Source: Streptomyces violaceoruber (GTDB lineage Bacteria; Actinomycetota; Actinomycetes; Streptomycetales; Streptomycetaceae). From it: 64,000 nucleotides of DNA. Where the stretch lies: NCBI GenBank assembly GCA_000720805.1, contig JODI01000022.1:124001-188000 (forward strand), given 5' to 3'. Of the stretch, positions 53,768 through 62,320 are shown in pieces. Position 1 is the first letter of the stretch; each line of letters starts with the position of its first letter. The translations under genes and the position numbers were made by a program. The notes under the pieces were generated by a model, which did no database searches, was not told the DNA's origin, and saw only the letters and a list, made by a program, of their open reading frames with translations.

Positions 53768-54904
53768 GTGTCTGAAAAGCCCTCCGAGGAAGAGTCCTCG
53801 ACACCGGAGATCCCCGACGACGTCTGGGAACAGTTCGCCCGCGACACCGAACGGGACATCCGCGGCTCGGCGCCCAAGGAGCCCTCCGCGCGCGCCCGTC
53901 AGGTGACCGAGCGGCTGCGACAGCAGGAGGCGCGGGGCGAACGGCCGGAGGGCTGGCGCACCGTGCCGCAGGGGCGCGCGACGGATGGTCTCGCGGCAAG
54001 GCGTCGGCGCCTGTGGGCGGGTGTCGGCGTGGTCGGCGCCCTCGTCGTGACCGTCGTGGCCGTCAAGCCGTCGTTGCTGCCGGGCGACCCGTTCGGCGCG
54101 GGAACACCGCGGGCCGGGGCCTCACCGCTGCCGGCGGAGACCGCGGCCCCGACCGCGCCCCCGGCCGCCGCGGCCCCCGCGACCCCCACGCTGGACGAAC
54201 CGTTCGCGGGCTCCCCGGCACTGGGTTGGGCCGACGGCGCGGCCGGTATCGTCCCGCCGAAGGCCACGGCCGTCGCGGGACTGTCGAAGGAACGGGTCGA
54301 ACTCGCGCTCCAGCAGACCCGGAAGCTGCTCGTCCACGCCAACCTCGACCCGAAGACCCTGCGCGGCGAACACCCCGGGGCCGCCCTCGCCGTCCTCGAC
54401 CCGAAGCAGCCGGAACTGCTCGACGACCTCAACCGTTCCCTGCGCACCCCCGGCGAGAAGGACGACCCGCTGCGCATGTTCAGCCGTTTCGACCCCGCCG
54501 ACGTGGAACTGGTCGGCGATGTGGTCAAGACGCGCGGCCGGATGACGTTCGAGAAGGGCGACCAAGGGGGCGTCGCCGTGCACGCCGACTACACCTTCGT
54601 CTACCCGCTCGTACGGACCGACGGCTCGGTCGAGGTGACCCGCACCATCGTCCGCCGCGTCCTCGAGGTCGAACTCCTCGACCCCGACCGCTACCGGACC
54701 ACACCGGGCCGGCTGAACGTCCTGCGTCACGACGTGAACTCGGGCAACTCGGCGTGCGGGGTGTACGACGGCTATCTGCACCCGCGGTTCGACACGTCCG
54801 ACCCGACGGGCGAGCCCGCGACGGGCCCGACGACGGACCCGTACGACCGCAGCGAGGACCTGGACGCGAACCTGGACGCCTGCGGATCGGTGTCCCGCGT
54901 CTGA
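53768..54904 (+). CDS. Single-pass membrane protein of unknown function
   Basis: 378 residues from GTG 53768; in-frame starts exist upstream (GTG 53732). A charged, acidic cytoplasmic part (EKPSEEESSTPEIPDDVWEQFARDTERDIRG) with SARARQVTERLRQQEARGE precedes one membrane helix (LWAGVGVVGALVVTVVAV, about 78-95), an Ala/Pro/Thr linker and an external domain of ~200 residues (ERVELALQQTRKLLVHANLD, AALAVLDPKQPELLDDLN, GVAVHADYTFVYPLVRTDGS, ACGVYDGYLHPRF). No family recognised. The layout, a cytoplasmic tail plus extracytoplasmic sensor-like domain, resembles membrane regulators, but there is no kinase or zinc-binding anti-sigma domain. Divergent from the LAETG gene. Confidence 0.8.
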   Translation: MSEKPSEEESSTPEIPDDVWEQFARDTERDIRGSAPKEPSARARQVTERLRQQEARGERPEGWRTVPQGRATDGLAARRRRLWAGVGVVGALVVTVVAVKPSLLPGDPFGAGTPRAGASPLPAETAAPTAPPAAAAPATPTLDEPFAGSPALGWADGAAGIVPPKATAVAGLSKERVELALQQTRKLLVHANLDPKTLRGEHPGAALAVLDPKQPELLDDLNRSLRTPGEKDDPLRMFSRFDPADVELVGDVVKTRGRMTFEKGDQGGVAVHADYTFVYPLVRTDGSVEVTRTIVRRVLEVELLDPDRYRTTPGRLNVLRHDVNSGNSACGVYDGYLHPRFDTSDPTGEPATGPTTDPYDRSEDLDANLDACGSVSRV

Positions 54905-54945
54905 AGCTTCCGCGGATTCGGACGCCGGAGCCGGCCGGGACGGAC

Positions 54946-54983
54946 GAAGGCCCCGCGGGCTCGAGCCCGCGGGGCCCTTCTTC
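54946..54983 (+). terminator. Terminator after the membrane protein gene
   Basis: GAAGGCCCCGCGGGC pairs with GCCCGCGGGGCCCTTC around TCGA, followed by TTCGG; 42 bases after the stop. Confidence 0.85.
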
Positions 54984-55477
54984 GGTCAGCACCGACGTCA
55001 GGGCAGCGCCGGTGCCTGGGAGCGGCGCCGGGGGGTAGCGCCGCTTGCCTGTGTGCCCTGGGGTCGGCGCCCCGGCGTACACGGGACGCGTGAATGGTCT
55101 CGACCTTTGGCGGTGGGGCACCACATGAATGCGGTTGTCAACGGCGGGACTTGGGGGGCTTTCTGTGCATCGTGCTCGATGGCGGCGGCCTCCGCAACCG
55201 TTTGACCCAGCCTTGTGCTTCTTCTTGTGCTTCCGCCGGCCGACCCCGGGCGTCCCCGGAGCCGACCGTTCTCTTGGGTGACCGGGCTGCTGTCCCCTGC
55301 CGTCCGGTCACTTGCCTGGAGCGAGGTCCCACGACACACGGCACGATCCGTACGTCTCATCGCTCCAGCGAGCCACGCGTGGTTCTTTCGCGCCCGCCCC
55401 TGGCTGGCACGGACACCACGACCAACGAGACGTCGCACGCCGCGGTCACGCGCCGTCCGGGTGAGAGGATCCCGAAC
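54984..55477. other. ~500-base stretch without a recognised gene
   Basis: Several overlapping ORFs exist on both strands but none shows family motifs, a good ribosome site plus codon bias, or a membrane segment. On the minus strand 55190-55235 is purine-rich (CACAAGAAGAAGCACAAGG). It lies downstream of the chorismate mutase gene and may hold its 3' untranslated region or a small RNA. Confidence 0.4.
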
Positions 55478-55813
55478 TCAGATGCGACCCCGGCACAGTT
55501 CGAGGAGCGTCATCGCGAGGGACGTCCCCGGCTTGCCGAGCGCCTCGCTGTAGTGGTTGAGGATCTCCATCTCGCGGGACAGGTTCACGCGCCGCCCGCC
55601 GGAGGTGATCCGCGCCTCCTGGATCACGGCGGACACGGCCATCCGTTCCTGGATCAGCCCGATGATCCGGTCGTCCAGGGCGTCGATGCGCTCACGGGCA
55701 CCGGTGATCACGTCGGCGGCCTCGGGGGTACGGGCACCGGTCAAGTCGGTGGTGGTTGTGGCGGCTGTGGCGGTCGGGGCGCTCGTGGTCGTCATGGCGG
55801 TCGTGGCGGTCAT
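55478..55813 (-). CDS. Chorismate mutase, AroQ type
   Basis: 111 residues from ATG 55811-55813, chosen because GAGGAG lies seven bases ahead; ATG 55826-55828 is in frame. It converts chorismate to prephenate, the branch to phenylalanine and tyrosine. A Thr/Ala-rich N-terminal tail of ~27 residues precedes the three-helix AroQ fold: ARERIDALDDRIIGLIQERM (Arg, Asp), VSAVIQEARITSGGRRV, REMEILNHYSEALGKPG, and LLELCRGRI. Cytoplasmic, no signal peptide. It is preceded on the minus strand by a 23-codon leader ORF containing Phe and Tyr codons and by an intrinsic terminator (55876-55919), suggesting attenuation. No regulatory ACT domain. Confidence 0.93.
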   Translation of the reverse strand: MTATTAMTTTSAPTATAATTTTDLTGARTPEAADVITGARERIDALDDRIIGLIQERMAVSAVIQEARITSGGRRVNLSREMEILNHYSEALGKPGTSLAMTLLELCRGRI

Positions 55814-55875
55814 GTCGGGGCTCCTCATCGGAAGGCGGAAGGGGTGCGGTGCGGTGCCCCGGGCGGCAAGATCCG

Positions 55876-55919
55876 GAAAACACCAGGCGCCCCGGACCTT
55901 GTCGGCCCGGGGCGCCTGG
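55876..55919 (-). terminator. Attenuator-type terminator in the chorismate mutase leader
   Basis: On the minus strand CCAGGCGCCCCGG (13 bases) pairs perfectly with CCGGGGCGCCTGG around an 11-base loop, followed at once by TGTTTTCC. It lies between the leader ORF stop (55939) and the chorismate mutase start (55813), not behind a gene, so it must act on the chorismate mutase message. Confidence 0.85.
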
Positions 55920-55938
55920 GAAGTCGCTTGTCAGTAAC

Positions 55939-56010
55939 TCAAGCAGCACGACCATGGCAGCCGGCGGGCCGGTTGCCATAGGTAAAGAGGAAGGTCGGGT
56001 GCGTGAGCAT
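55939..56010 (-). CDS. Leader peptide of the chorismate mutase attenuator, 23 residues
   Basis: ATG 56008-56010, sequence beginning [12 protein letters not shown] and ending GCHGRAA. Phe7, Phe9 and Tyr11, the end products of the pathway, are clustered in PTFLFTYG. A pause-type hairpin (55954-55979: ATGGCA-g-CCGGC ... GCCGG-t-TGCCAT) starts at the Tyr codon and covers the rest of the peptide; the terminator follows 20 bases after the stop. A CATACT -10 box seven bases ahead of the ATG suggests a leaderless transcript, common for Streptomyces leader peptides. I infer ribosome stalling at scarce Phe/Tyr-tRNA relieves termination. Confidence 0.7.
   Translation of the reverse strand: MLTHPTFLFTYGNRPAGCHGRAA
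55954..55979 (-). promoter_or_regulatory. Pause hairpin (1:2) in the chorismate mutase leader
   Basis: Two stacked perfect stems, 6 and 5 base pairs, with a single opposed mismatch and a 2-base loop. It overlaps codons 11-19 of the leader peptide, so a translating ribosome would open it. Confidence 0.65.
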
Positions 56011-56017
56011 GGGCGCC

Positions 56018-56023
56018 AGTATG
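56018..56023 (-). promoter_or_regulatory. -10 box for the leader peptide transcript
   Basis: CATACT on the minus strand, seven bases before the leader ATG. No good -35 is seen at 17-18 bases; the call rests on position and on the leaderless habit of the genus. Confidence 0.4.
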
Positions 56024-56090
56024 CCACGGAACTTTTCCGGCGCAGGCGCCCACGTCCAAGGTGCCGGGGTCCCGCCCGCGCCCACCTCGG

Positions 56091-56096
56091 TAGAAT
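56091..56096 (+). promoter_or_regulatory. -10 box for guaA
   Basis: TAGAAT, the best hexamer in the gap between the two divergent transcripts, 42 bases before the guaA start. The -35 is poor. Confidence 0.45.
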
Positions 56097-56137
56097 CGGA
56101 TAGCACAGAGACCCCGCCCCACCGCCGGAAGGCCCCC

Positions 56138-57718
56138 GTGTCATCAGCGACTCCCGCTGCCGCCGCCCCCGACACCGTTCTGGTCGTCGACTTCGGCGCG
56201 CAGTACGCCCAGCTCATCGCCCGTCGCGTCCGCGAGGCACGGGTCTACAGCGAGATCGTGCCGAGCACCATGCCGGTGGCGGAGATGCTCGCCAAGAACC
56301 CGGCGGCGATCATCCTCTCCGGCGGCCCCTCCTCGGTCTACGCCGACGAGGCCCCCCGTCTCGACCGCGAGCTCTTCGAGGCCGGCGTCCCCCTCTTCGG
56401 CATGTGCTACGGCTTCCAGCTGATGGCGCAGACCCTCGGCGGCACCGTCGACAACACCGGCGCCCGCGAGTACGGCCGTACGCCGCTGCACGTCTCGAAG
56501 CCGGGCTCCACCCTCTTCGAGGGCACCCCGGACGAGCAGTCGGTGTGGATGTCGCACGGCGACGCCTGCTCCGCCGCCCCCGAGGGCTTCACCGTCACCG
56601 CGTCCACCGACGTCGTCCCGGTCGCCGCCTTCGAGAACGACGAGAAGAAGCTCTACGGCGTCCAGTACCACCCCGAGGTGATGCACACCACGCACGGCCA
56701 GCAGGTGCTGGAGCACTTCCTGTACCGGGGCGTGGGCCTGACCCCGAACTGGACCACGGGCAACGTGATCGAGGAACAGGTCGCCGCCATCCGCGAGCAG
56801 GTCGGCGACAGGCGGGCCATCTGCGGGCTCTCCGGCGGAGTGGACTCCGCCGTCGCCGCGGCCCTCGTCCAGCGGGCCATCGGCTCCCAGCTGACCTGCG
56901 TGTACGTCGACCACGGCCTGATGCGCAAGGGCGAGACCGAGCAGGTCGAGAAGGACTTCGTGGCCGCGACCGGCGTCCAGCTGAAGGTCGTGGACGCCGA
57001 GGAGCGGTTCCTCAAGGCGCTCGCCGGGGTCTCCGACCCGGAGCAGAAGCGGAAGATCATCGGCCGGGAGTTCATCCGGGTCTTCGAGCAGGCGCAGGCC
57101 GAGATCATCGCGGACGAGGGTCCCGAGGTCGCCTTCCTGGTCCAGGGCACGCTCTACCCGGACGTGGTCGAGTCCGGCGGCGGCACCGGGACCGCCAACA
57201 TCAAGTCCCACCACAACGTGGGCGGCCTGCCCGAGGACCTCGAGTTCCAGCTCATCGAGCCGCTGCGCAAGCTGTTCAAGGACGAGGTCCGCATGGTCGG
57301 CCAAGAGCTCGGCCTGCCGGACGAGATCGTCCAGCGCCAGCCGTTCCCCGGGCCCGGTCTGGGCATCCGTATCGTCGGCGAGGTCACCAAGGAACGCCTG
57401 GACCTGCTTCGGGACGCCGACGCCATCGCCCGCGAGGAGCTGACCGCGGCCGGTCTCGACCGGGACATCTGGCAGTGCCCGGTGGTCCTGCTCGCGGACG
57501 TCCGCAGCGTCGGCGTCCAGGGCGACGGCCGCACCTACGGCCACCCGATCGTGCTGCGCCCGGTCTCGTCCGAGGACGCCATGACCGCCGACTGGTCGCG
57601 GCTGCCGTACGACGTCCTCGCGAAGATCTCGACCCGGATCACCAACGAGGTCAAGGACGTCAACCGGGTCGTCCTCGACGTGACGTCGAAGCCGCCGGGG
57701 ACCATCGAGTGGGAGTGA
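56138..57718 (+). CDS. guaA: GMP synthase (glutamine-hydrolysing)
   Basis: 526 residues from GTG 56138 (GGAAGG ahead). N-terminal class I glutamine amidotransferase: [28 protein letters not shown], the nucleophile Cys in [10 protein letters not shown], and YHPEVMHT with the His-Glu pair. C-terminal ATP-pyrophosphatase: [13 protein letters not shown] (PP-loop), [29 protein letters not shown], and the dimerisation domain ending KPPGTIEWE. It converts XMP to GMP with glutamine and ATP, following GuaB. Complete. Confidence 0.97.
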   Translation: MSSATPAAAAPDTVLVVDFGAQYAQLIARRVREARVYSEIVPSTMPVAEMLAKNPAAIILSGGPSSVYADEAPRLDRELFEAGVPLFGMCYGFQLMAQTLGGTVDNTGAREYGRTPLHVSKPGSTLFEGTPDEQSVWMSHGDACSAAPEGFTVTASTDVVPVAAFENDEKKLYGVQYHPEVMHTTHGQQVLEHFLYRGVGLTPNWTTGNVIEEQVAAIREQVGDRRAICGLSGGVDSAVAAALVQRAIGSQLTCVYVDHGLMRKGETEQVEKDFVAATGVQLKVVDAEERFLKALAGVSDPEQKRKIIGREFIRVFEQAQAEIIADEGPEVAFLVQGTLYPDVVESGGGTGTANIKSHHNVGGLPEDLEFQLIEPLRKLFKDEVRMVGQELGLPDEIVQRQPFPGPGLGIRIVGEVTKERLDLLRDADAIAREELTAAGLDRDIWQCPVVLLADVRSVGVQGDGRTYGHPIVLRPVSSEDAMTADWSRLPYDVLAKISTRITNEVKDVNRVVLDVTSKPPGTIEWE

Positions 57719-57736
57719 TCCCCCTGTCCGTGGAGG

Positions 57737-58258
57737 TCACGTCCGCCTGAGCGTGCGCACCGGCTCTGAGGGCTTCCAGACCTGGGAGACCAGGTACGTG
57801 TCGTCCTCGACGTAGGTCCGTACGACCTCCGTCAGCTCGGTGCGGAAGAGGTGGAACGGCTCCGGCGGTTCCACCTCCTCGACGTATCGGGTCCTGGTCT
57901 CCGGGTCCTCCACCTCGATCGCCCGGCCGCTGATCCGTACGTCGCCGCCGCCCATGGTCTGGCCCTCCCCGGGGTTGGCCTGGAGTGCGAAACGCGGGTC
58001 GCGGCGCAGGTCGAGGGCCTTGAGCGAGTCGGGCATCATGCCCAGCCACAGCTCGCCGTCCAGGAACCGCACCTCCAGGCCGGTGGTGCGCGGTGAGCCG
58101 TCCTTGCGCAGGGTCGCGAGGACGTGGTGTGTGAAGGCGCCGAAGCGTGCCTCGACCGTCTTGGCGAGATCGGGTTCCGCGGAGGAGAAAGCCGCCCAGT
58201 CCGCCGTCCAGTTCTCTGCTCGGTTCATATCGGCCAGCCTCGCGTCGATACCCGACAT
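57737..58258 (-). CDS. Pyridoxamine-5'-phosphate-oxidase-like (PPOX/split-barrel) protein
   Basis: 173 residues from ATG 58256-58258; ATGs at 58286-58288 (183 residues) and 58226-58228 (163) are in frame. Split-barrel FMN or F420 fold: FGAFTHHVLATLRKDGSPRTT, LEVRFLDGELWLGMM, SLKALDLRRDPRFALQANPG, VRISGRAIEVEDPETRTRY, FHLFRTELTEVV. The pattern is that of actinobacterial PPOX-class reductases, several of which use F420 or bind haem. Reaction unknown. Convergent to guaA and divergent from the aldolase-like gene. Confidence 0.85.
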   Translation of the reverse strand: MSGIDARLADMNRAENWTADWAAFSSAEPDLAKTVEARFGAFTHHVLATLRKDGSPRTTGLEVRFLDGELWLGMMPDSLKALDLRRDPRFALQANPGEGQTMGGGDVRISGRAIEVEDPETRTRYVEEVEPPEPFHLFRTELTEVVRTYVEDDTYLVSQVWKPSEPVRTLRRT

Positions 58259-58371
58259 CTTCTGTCGTGTTTCGCTTGCGTGCGTCATCTTTACAACGCT
58301 GCGCTGTTCTCCTGCGCTGACCGACGGTAACTTCCGCCCCGTAAAGCACCCGCAGTGCTGGAGGACGACAC

Positions 58372-59181
58372 ATGCACGGGACGCCCGGAGCCGGGCCCAC
58401 ACCGCCGATGCCGCTGCCCACCGATCGGCTGCGGTTCGCCATGCCGCCGATGCACGAATCGGTCGACGACGAGCGACGGCACCGCAAGGAGCGGCTCGCG
58501 GGCGCGCTGCGGATCTTCGGCCGGCTCGGCTTCGAGGACGGGGTGTCGGGGCACATCACCGCCCGCGACCCCGAGTACAGCGACTGCTTCTGGGTCAACC
58601 CGTTCGGGATACCGTTCAAGCACGTCACCGTGAGCGACCTGGTGCTCGCCAACTCCGACGGGCAGGTGATCGAGGGCGGTTACCACGTCAACCAGGCCGC
58701 GTTCACCGTGCACGCCCAGGTGCACGCCGCCCGCCCCGACGTCGTCGCCGTCGCCCACTGCCACTCGGTGCACGGCCGTGCCCTGTCCACGCTGGGCGAC
58801 CTCCTGGACCCGATCACCCAGGAGAGCTGCGCCTTCTACGAGGACCACGCCCTGTACGACGCCTACTCCGGCGTCGCCGTCGACGCCGACGAGGGTCGCC
58901 GTATCGCCACCGCCCTCGGCACCCGCAAGGCACTCGTACTGCGCAACCACGGGCTGCTGACCGTCGGCGACTCGGTGGACGCGGCGGCCTGGTGGTTCCT
59001 GTCGTTGGAACGGTCCTGCCAGGTGCAGCTGACGGCGAAGGCCGCCGGACGGCCCATCCTGATCGACCACAAGATGGCGGTGGCGACGCGGGAGCAGCTG
59101 GGCGGGGACCTGGTGGCGTGGATCAACTACCAGCCGATGTGGCAGGACATCAGCCGCAGCGAGCCGGACCTGTTGAGCTGA
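58372..59181 (+). CDS. Class II aldolase/adducin-family protein
   Basis: 269 residues. Class II aldolase fold with the zinc ligands recognisable: FEDGVSGHITARDPEYSDCFWVNPFG, then VHAQVHAARPDVVAVAHCHSVHGRALS (His-x-His), and LRNHGLLTVGDSVDAA with the third His. The members of this large family that lack a second domain are decarboxylases, epimerases or aldolases on sugar phosphates or hydroxy acids. ATG 58372 follows GGAGGACGACAC. No linked sugar kinase or transporter, so no substrate is proposed. Confidence 0.9.
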   Translation: MHGTPGAGPTPPMPLPTDRLRFAMPPMHESVDDERRHRKERLAGALRIFGRLGFEDGVSGHITARDPEYSDCFWVNPFGIPFKHVTVSDLVLANSDGQVIEGGYHVNQAAFTVHAQVHAARPDVVAVAHCHSVHGRALSTLGDLLDPITQESCAFYEDHALYDAYSGVAVDADEGRRIATALGTRKALVLRNHGLLTVGDSVDAAAWWFLSLERSCQVQLTAKAAGRPILIDHKMAVATREQLGGDLVAWINYQPMWQDISRSEPDLLS

Positions 59182-59185
59182 CGGT

Positions 59186-60082
59186 TCAGAAACCCCGCAG
59201 GACGGCCGCCTTGGTCATCGCGAACTCCTCGTCCGTGAGCACGCCGTCCCGGTGCAGCTCGCCCAACTCGCGCAGCCTTCGCAGGAGTACGTCGTGATGG
59301 TCGGCCGGGGACCCGACGGCCGCCGCGAGGCGGGGCCGGGCGGTGCGCCGCCCGTCGTCCTCGGCACCCGTCCGGGCGGAGGGGTGGGGCAGCCGGGCCG
59401 TGACGGCGGCGGCGACGATGGCCGTGAGCTGGTCGCGGCGCGGGCTGCCCCACAGGTCCAGGGCGTACGGGTCCTTCTCGGGCGGCAGCTTGGAGAACAC
59501 CGTCTCGCGGGTGGCGAAGCGCAGGAAGCCGTCCTCGTAACCGGAGTTGGGCAGCCACTCGACCTGGACGACGTCCCCTATGTCGATGATCCGCGGACCC
59601 GTGGCCCGTTTGACCCGGTCGGAGGTGTCCGACCAGTCGATGCGCACCTGGGTGCCGTCGAAGGAGACCGTGCCGTCGGAGGAACGCACCGAGACCGGGA
59701 CCGGCGGCCCGGGCAGGAGGTACGCCTTGGCCGGTTCCTCGGGGATCTGGTCCAGGAGCAGCGCGTGACGGATCTCCTCGGCCACGTACTCGGCGACTCC
59801 CGCCCGGTCGATGTCCACCACCAGCCGGTACGGATCGGCCGGATCGGGCAGCCGTCCACCGGTCGCCTGGAGCAGCGGATCCGCGCCCTCACGCAGCCGC
59901 ATCCGCAGCCGCCCGCGCTTGCGTTCGGGTTCGAAGACCACACCCGAGACGGCCTCCAGGGGCACGGCGATCTCCCCGTACGTCTGCCGGAACAGCGGCA
60001 CGGAGCGGTGCAGACCCGGCGTGATCCGGATCGTGCTGCCGTCGAAGGCCCAGGTCCCGTCGCGCTGGATGATCTCGGCCAT
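59186..60082 (-). CDS. DUF4429-like protein with C-terminal SHOCT motif
   Basis: 298 residues from ATG 60080-60082 (GTG 60088 in frame). Two similar halves, each beginning with a DGTWAFDGSTIRITPGLHR / DGTVSFDGTQVRIDWS pattern and a PH-like set of strands, match the DUF4429 domain twice. The last ~35 residues (LLRRLRELGELHRDGVLTDEEFAMTKAAVL) are a SHOCT helix-turn-helix oligomerisation motif. No signal peptide. Function unknown; the family is abundant in streptomycetes. It converges with the aldolase-like gene, stops four bases apart. Confidence 0.85.
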   Translation of the reverse strand: MAEIIQRDGTWAFDGSTIRITPGLHRSVPLFRQTYGEIAVPLEAVSGVVFEPERKRGRLRMRLREGADPLLQATGGRLPDPADPYRLVVDIDRAGVAEYVAEEIRHALLLDQIPEEPAKAYLLPGPPVPVSVRSSDGTVSFDGTQVRIDWSDTSDRVKRATGPRIIDIGDVVQVEWLPNSGYEDGFLRFATRETVFSKLPPEKDPYALDLWGSPRRDQLTAIVAAAVTARLPHPSARTGAEDDGRRTARPRLAAAVGSPADHHDVLLRRLRELGELHRDGVLTDEEFAMTKAAVLRGF

Positions 60083-60226
60083 GGCCACATTCTCGCAGTC
60101 GGGTCAACACGTCGGTCCCTACTTCACCCGCGCTGACCAGACCTGGCCGACGCGGACCGTGTCCGATAGGGCACAATTCGCTGTCAATGCAGGGGAGTTG
60201 CGGGGCCGGGAAGGCGGACGTCGGAC

Positions 60227-61546
60227 GTGGCGGTGCAGGAGGCGAGACAGGGCGCGAGCGGGGGCGCGCAGGGCGGTCCCCGGGGTGCGCGGAGCGGTCC
60301 TCGGGGCGCGCACGGAGGGGGTTGCACCTGCGGGGACTGCCCGCACGGGGCGCGTGCGGGGCACCGGCAGGCGGTCGCCGCGTTTCTGCTGAAGCGGGAC
60401 GGGTTCGCGGCGGGGGAGGGGCTGCCCGCGGGCGTGGCCCACTCGGCCTCGGCGTCCCGCCAGTGGGTCTCGGAGGAGTTGACCCAGTCCGCCGAACTGG
60501 TCGCCGAACGCGGCCGGGCCGAGGGCGAGGCGTGGCTGGCCCTGCTGTGGCGGCGTACCGCGATCACGGTGTGGGCGCTCGTCGTCCTGCTGCTCCTGGT
60601 GCAGGCCCTCACGGCGATCGGCGCCGGCTGGACCACCGCGCGCACGGCGGGACTGCTGGCCGCCCTCGTGCTGGCCGTCTCCCTGACCACGGCCTCCTGG
60701 TTCCACCGGGCGCGCGGCGGGGCGCTGGCGCCGGTGATCGGGGAGGACAACCGCCTGTCCACCTCCCGCGCGGTGGCGGTCGGTTGGGTGCTCTTCGTCG
60801 CGTACGCCGTGCTCGTCCTGGTCGGCCGCCTGGCCGCCGCCTCCGACCACGCCGAACGCGACGCGCTGCTCTCCGGTCTCGAACTCGCCCGGGGCGCCGG
60901 TGTGGTGACCGTACTCGCCGTGGTGTGCGGGATCGCCGTGCTGGTACGGCGCGTGGTCGGACTGCGCGTCCTCGGGCAACGCCTGCAGAAGAGCCGGGCC
61001 GACCGGCCTCGCGCCGCCGATCTCCTGACCGACGACGCGGGCCGGGGCACCTTCGCCGACATCCAGTACGTCGTCATCAGCACGGTGTCCCTCCTGTTCG
61101 CGACGGTACGGCTCGCCCGGCGCCCCGACCAACTGCCCGACCTGCCCTGGGGGCTGGCGGTGGTGGTGCTGGTGTCGGCCGGGACCTACCTCGCCGGGAA
61201 GTACGCGGAGGGCGGCCGCCCGGTGATCCTCTCCGTCGTACGCGCCCGTGAGGCCGGCGACCTGGACGGGCCCATCCGCACCGGCGACGACGTCGAGATC
61301 CGCGGCGCCGGATTCGTGCCGCCGGGTGCGCAGGGGGCGGACCGGTTGTCGCGGATGGTCGTGCGGATCGGCGCGGTGAACGTGCGGGTGCCGCTGGTGC
61401 CGGTGACCGGCGGTTTCAGCAACCCGACGGACTCGGTGCTCACCGTGCCGGTGCCGGTGGACGTGGAACCGGGCCGCGTGGAGGTCCAGGTGGTGACGGC
61501 GGCGGGGGTGGAGACGAACCGGTACCAGATCGACGTGACCGAGTAG
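60227..61546 (+). CDS. Multi-pass membrane protein with C-terminal beta domain
   Basis: 439 residues; GTG 60227. A Gly/Arg/Ala-rich N-terminus includes a Cys cluster CTCGDC that could bind a metal. Four or five membrane helices follow (VWALVVLLLLVQALTAI, GLLAALVLAVSLTTASW, VAVGWVLFVAYAVLVLVG, VVTVLAVVCGIAVLV, WGLAVVVLVSAGTYLAG). The C-terminal ~110 residues (DGPIRTGDDVEIRGAGFVPP, RIGAVNVRVPLVPVTGGFSN, VEVQVVTAAGVETNRYQIDV) look like an IPT/TIG-type immunoglobulin fold. No known family; an envelope protein. Confidence 0.8.
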   Translation: MAVQEARQGASGGAQGGPRGARSGPRGAHGGGCTCGDCPHGARAGHRQAVAAFLLKRDGFAAGEGLPAGVAHSASASRQWVSEELTQSAELVAERGRAEGEAWLALLWRRTAITVWALVVLLLLVQALTAIGAGWTTARTAGLLAALVLAVSLTTASWFHRARGGALAPVIGEDNRLSTSRAVAVGWVLFVAYAVLVLVGRLAAASDHAERDALLSGLELARGAGVVTVLAVVCGIAVLVRRVVGLRVLGQRLQKSRADRPRAADLLTDDAGRGTFADIQYVVISTVSLLFATVRLARRPDQLPDLPWGLAVVVLVSAGTYLAGKYAEGGRPVILSVVRAREAGDLDGPIRTGDDVEIRGAGFVPPGAQGADRLSRMVVRIGAVNVRVPLVPVTGGFSNPTDSVLTVPVPVDVEPGRVEVQVVTAAGVETNRYQIDVTE

Positions 61547-61691
61547 CGGTCCAAGGCCGGGTTCGCTCATTTCGGAGAAACTGGTCGGGACAAGGGAGAA
61601 ACTGGTCAGGACAGGATTGAGCGCGGCTCTTCTGTCGTACGTATCGTCCTTGAAGGGGTCATGCACGGCAGGCGAGAGGCGGCTTGGAGCG

Positions 61692-62222
61692 ATGACTCAC
61701 AGCATGCGTACGGACACGCACTCCCCCTATCTCGACGGCGGTCGCGACTGGCGGGACTCCGCCGTCCGCTACGCACTTCTCCCACTCCGCGTCTTCCTCG
61801 GCGTCACCTTCATCTACGCCGGACTGGACAAACTCACCGACAGCGCCTTCATGAAGTCCTCCGGCTCCGGTTCCGTCGGCGACCTGATGCGCACCGTCCG
61901 CGACTCCTCCGCCATCCCGGCCCTGGTCGACCTGGCCCTGAAGAACCCCGCCGGCTTCGGTTACGCCATCGCCTTCGGTGAACTCGCCGTCGGCATCGGC
62001 ACCCTGATCGGCCTTCTCACGCGCCTGGCCGCCCTCGGCGGCGCGCTGATCTCGCTGAGCCTGTGGCTGACCGTGAGTTGGGCCTCCGACCCGTACTACT
62101 ACGGCAACGACCTCGCCTACCTCATGGCCTGGACCCCTCTCGTCCTGGCCGGCGCCCCCGTCCTCTCCCTGGACGCGGCCATTCGATCTCGCCGCCGACA
62201 GCGGTCGGGGGCGTTCCACTAG
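61692..62222 (+). CDS. DoxX-family membrane protein
   Basis: 176 residues from ATG 61692; the frame is open upstream to 61617. Four membrane helices of the DoxX fold: LLPLRVFLGVTFIYAGLDKL with the Arg/Gly/Lys pattern of the family, GYAIAFGELAVGIGTLIG (Glu in GELAVG conserved), LAALGGALISLSLWLT, and YLMAWTPLVLAGAPVL. The TAG stop at 62220-62222 is shared with the first base of the miniature repeat element, and without the element the reading would end in TAA. Related to quinone- or thiosulfate-linked subunits; function here unknown. Confidence 0.88.
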   Translation: MTHSMRTDTHSPYLDGGRDWRDSAVRYALLPLRVFLGVTFIYAGLDKLTDSAFMKSSGSGSVGDLMRTVRDSSAIPALVDLALKNPAGFGYAIAFGELAVGIGTLIGLLTRLAALGGALISLSLWLTVSWASDPYYYGNDLAYLMAWTPLVLAGAPVLSLDAAIRSRRRQRSGAFH

Positions 62223-62320
62223 GGCCCTTCTGATGGATCTCCGTGGGAGAAGGAGCGGCGTGCGGTGAGCGTGCGTGCCGGGCGTCGCGACGTCGCGGAG
62301 ATCCATCAGAAGGGCCACTA
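62221..62320. mobile_element. Miniature inverted-repeat element, copy 2
   Basis: Left end AGGGCCCTTCTGATGGATCT + CCG (62221-62243), right end CGGAGATCCATCAGAAGGGC + C (62296-62316). The interior matches copy 1 (3149-3285) read on the other strand, with one copy of the 39-base unit. ACTA is present on both sides (62218-62221 and 62317-62320), which could be a target duplication. The left end abuts the TAG stop of the DoxX gene, the same end and orientation relative to the upstream gene as copy 1. Confidence 0.75.

Noticed and set aside
54998..55438. Overlapping ORFs on both strands between the membrane protein and chorismate mutase
   Set aside because: Arg/Pro/Ser-rich translations with no motif or good start; typical of non-coding high-G+C DNA.
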